Part shown: positions 6,208-6,555 of the stretch, piece by piece
How the letters are laid out: each line of letters opens with the position of its first letter
Numbering within the stretch: the stretch's first letter is position 1
From: an uncultured Hyphomicrobiales bacterium
Lineage (GTDB): Bacteria > Pseudomonadota > Alphaproteobacteria > Rhizobiales > Beijerinckiaceae
NCBI GenBank assembly: GCA_903932565.1
Contig: CAIZGQ010000015.1
Coordinates: 1 to 6,555, forward strand
DNA: 6,555 bases
Direction of reading: 5' to 3'
Notes under the pieces: model-generated
What the model saw: the letters and a program-made list of their open reading frames with translations, nothing else
What the model was told of the DNA's origin: nothing
Databases searched by the model: none
Position numbers and translations under genes: made by a program

Positions 6208-6251
6208 GGCTTTGTGGCATTGGCGTAGCTTAAGTTCAACGCGTCGATCGC

Positions 6252-6257
6252 AAGGAG
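6252..6257 (+). promoter_or_regulatory. Ribosome binding site of modA
   Basis: AAGGAG stands 11 bases before the ATG at 6269. The spacing is a little long, but no better start is in frame. The 61-base gap between the second permease gene and modA shows no convincing promoter and no terminator. Confidence 0.5.
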
Positions 6258-6268
6258 TTGTCAGCCCC

Positions 6269-6555
6269 ATGAACGTGCTTCAAAAGGTTCGACTGGCTTT
6301 GAGCGTCTTGATCCTTGCATCTATTGGCATCCCCGCGTCCGCCGCAACGATCAGGATCGCAGTTGCGTCCAACTTTACGGACGCGGCAAAAGACATTGCC
6401 GCCGCCTTCAAACAAAAAACCGGCCATGACGTGTTGCTGAGTTTTGGTGCGTCGGGCACATTTTACACGCAGATCACGCAGGATGCGCCGTTTCAGATCT
6501 TTCTCTCCGCCGACGAACTGCGGCCCAAAACATTGATTGCGGATGGCTTCGCTAA
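6269..6555 (+). CDS. modA: Molybdate ABC transporter periplasmic binding protein ModA (3' end outside window)
   Basis: Receptor that binds molybdate (and usually tungstate) in the periplasm for the ModBC importer, supplying molybdenum cofactor synthesis. The first 95 residues are present of a protein usually near 250. Residues 1-25 form a signal peptide (MNVLQKVRLALSVLILASIG, then IPASA) with a likely cut before ATIRIAVA. The mature start carries the two oxyanion-binding loops of the family: AVASNFTDAAKDIAAAF and LSFGASGTFYTQI, each offering a serine where E. coli ModA uses Ser12 and Ser39 (mature numbering). APFQIFLSADELRP matches the conserved APxDxFxSAD segment. The gene runs in the same direction as the ABC cluster 61 bases upstream. 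Whether modB and modC follow cannot be seen. Identity is well supported despite the truncation. Confidence 0.92.
   Translation, partial: MNVLQKVRLALSVLILASIGIPASAATIRIAVASNFTDAAKDIAAAFKQKTGHDVLLSFGASGTFYTQITQDAPFQIFLSADELRPKTLIADGFA

Noticed and set aside
6208..6268. Promoter or ModE-type operator before modA
   Set aside because: Only short palindromes (CTTAAG, ACGCGT, CGATCG) are present. No paired TATA-like half-sites of a ModE box and no convincing -35/-10 pair were seen.

Overview
The window looks like chromosomal DNA from an alphaproteobacterium, possibly of the Hyphomicrobiales/Rhizobiales type. This is inferred from the proteins: a ferredoxin-NADP+ reductase of the kind ending in AFVEK, and a glutaryl-CoA dehydrogenase and ModA of proteobacterial style. 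It also fits the moderately high and uneven GC content. No rRNA, tRNA, insertion sequence or CRISPR array was seen. All seven recognisable genes lie on the + strand, and the two at the window edges are cut.

Layout. (1) 2-715: C-terminal part of glutaryl-CoA dehydrogenase (lysine/tryptophan/glutarate breakdown). (2) 716-942: non-coding, with three stem-loops and a possible promoter. (3) 943-1716: ferredoxin/flavodoxin-NADP+ reductase (fpr), standing alone. (4) 1717-1948: non-coding leader with a hairpin and a possible promoter. (5) 1949-6207: a tight five-gene cluster made of a NadC-like quinolinate phosphoribosyltransferase, a NitT/TauT (NMT1/THI5-like) periplasmic binding protein, its ABC ATPase and two different permeases. 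The four transporter genes are joined by 1-4 base overlaps or a 1-base gap. (6) 6269-end: start of modA, the periplasmic molybdate-binding protein, in the same direction 61 bases further on.

How the genes may work together. The transporter is a complete importer: one secreted receptor, one ATPase, and a pair of non-identical permeases likely forming a heterodimeric channel. Its substrate cannot be read from the sequence. The most interesting point is the enzyme that heads the operon. It keeps every quinolinate phosphoribosyltransferase active-site residue I could place, yet it lacks nadA/nadB neighbours and sits between a small-molecule importer and a molybdate gene. Two readings compete. One is a salvage route that imports quinolinate or a related pyridine acid and converts it to nicotinate mononucleotide. 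The other is an unusual relative of the molybdenum-operon protein ModD, which belongs to the same fold family. gcdH and fpr look like ordinary housekeeping or catabolic neighbours.
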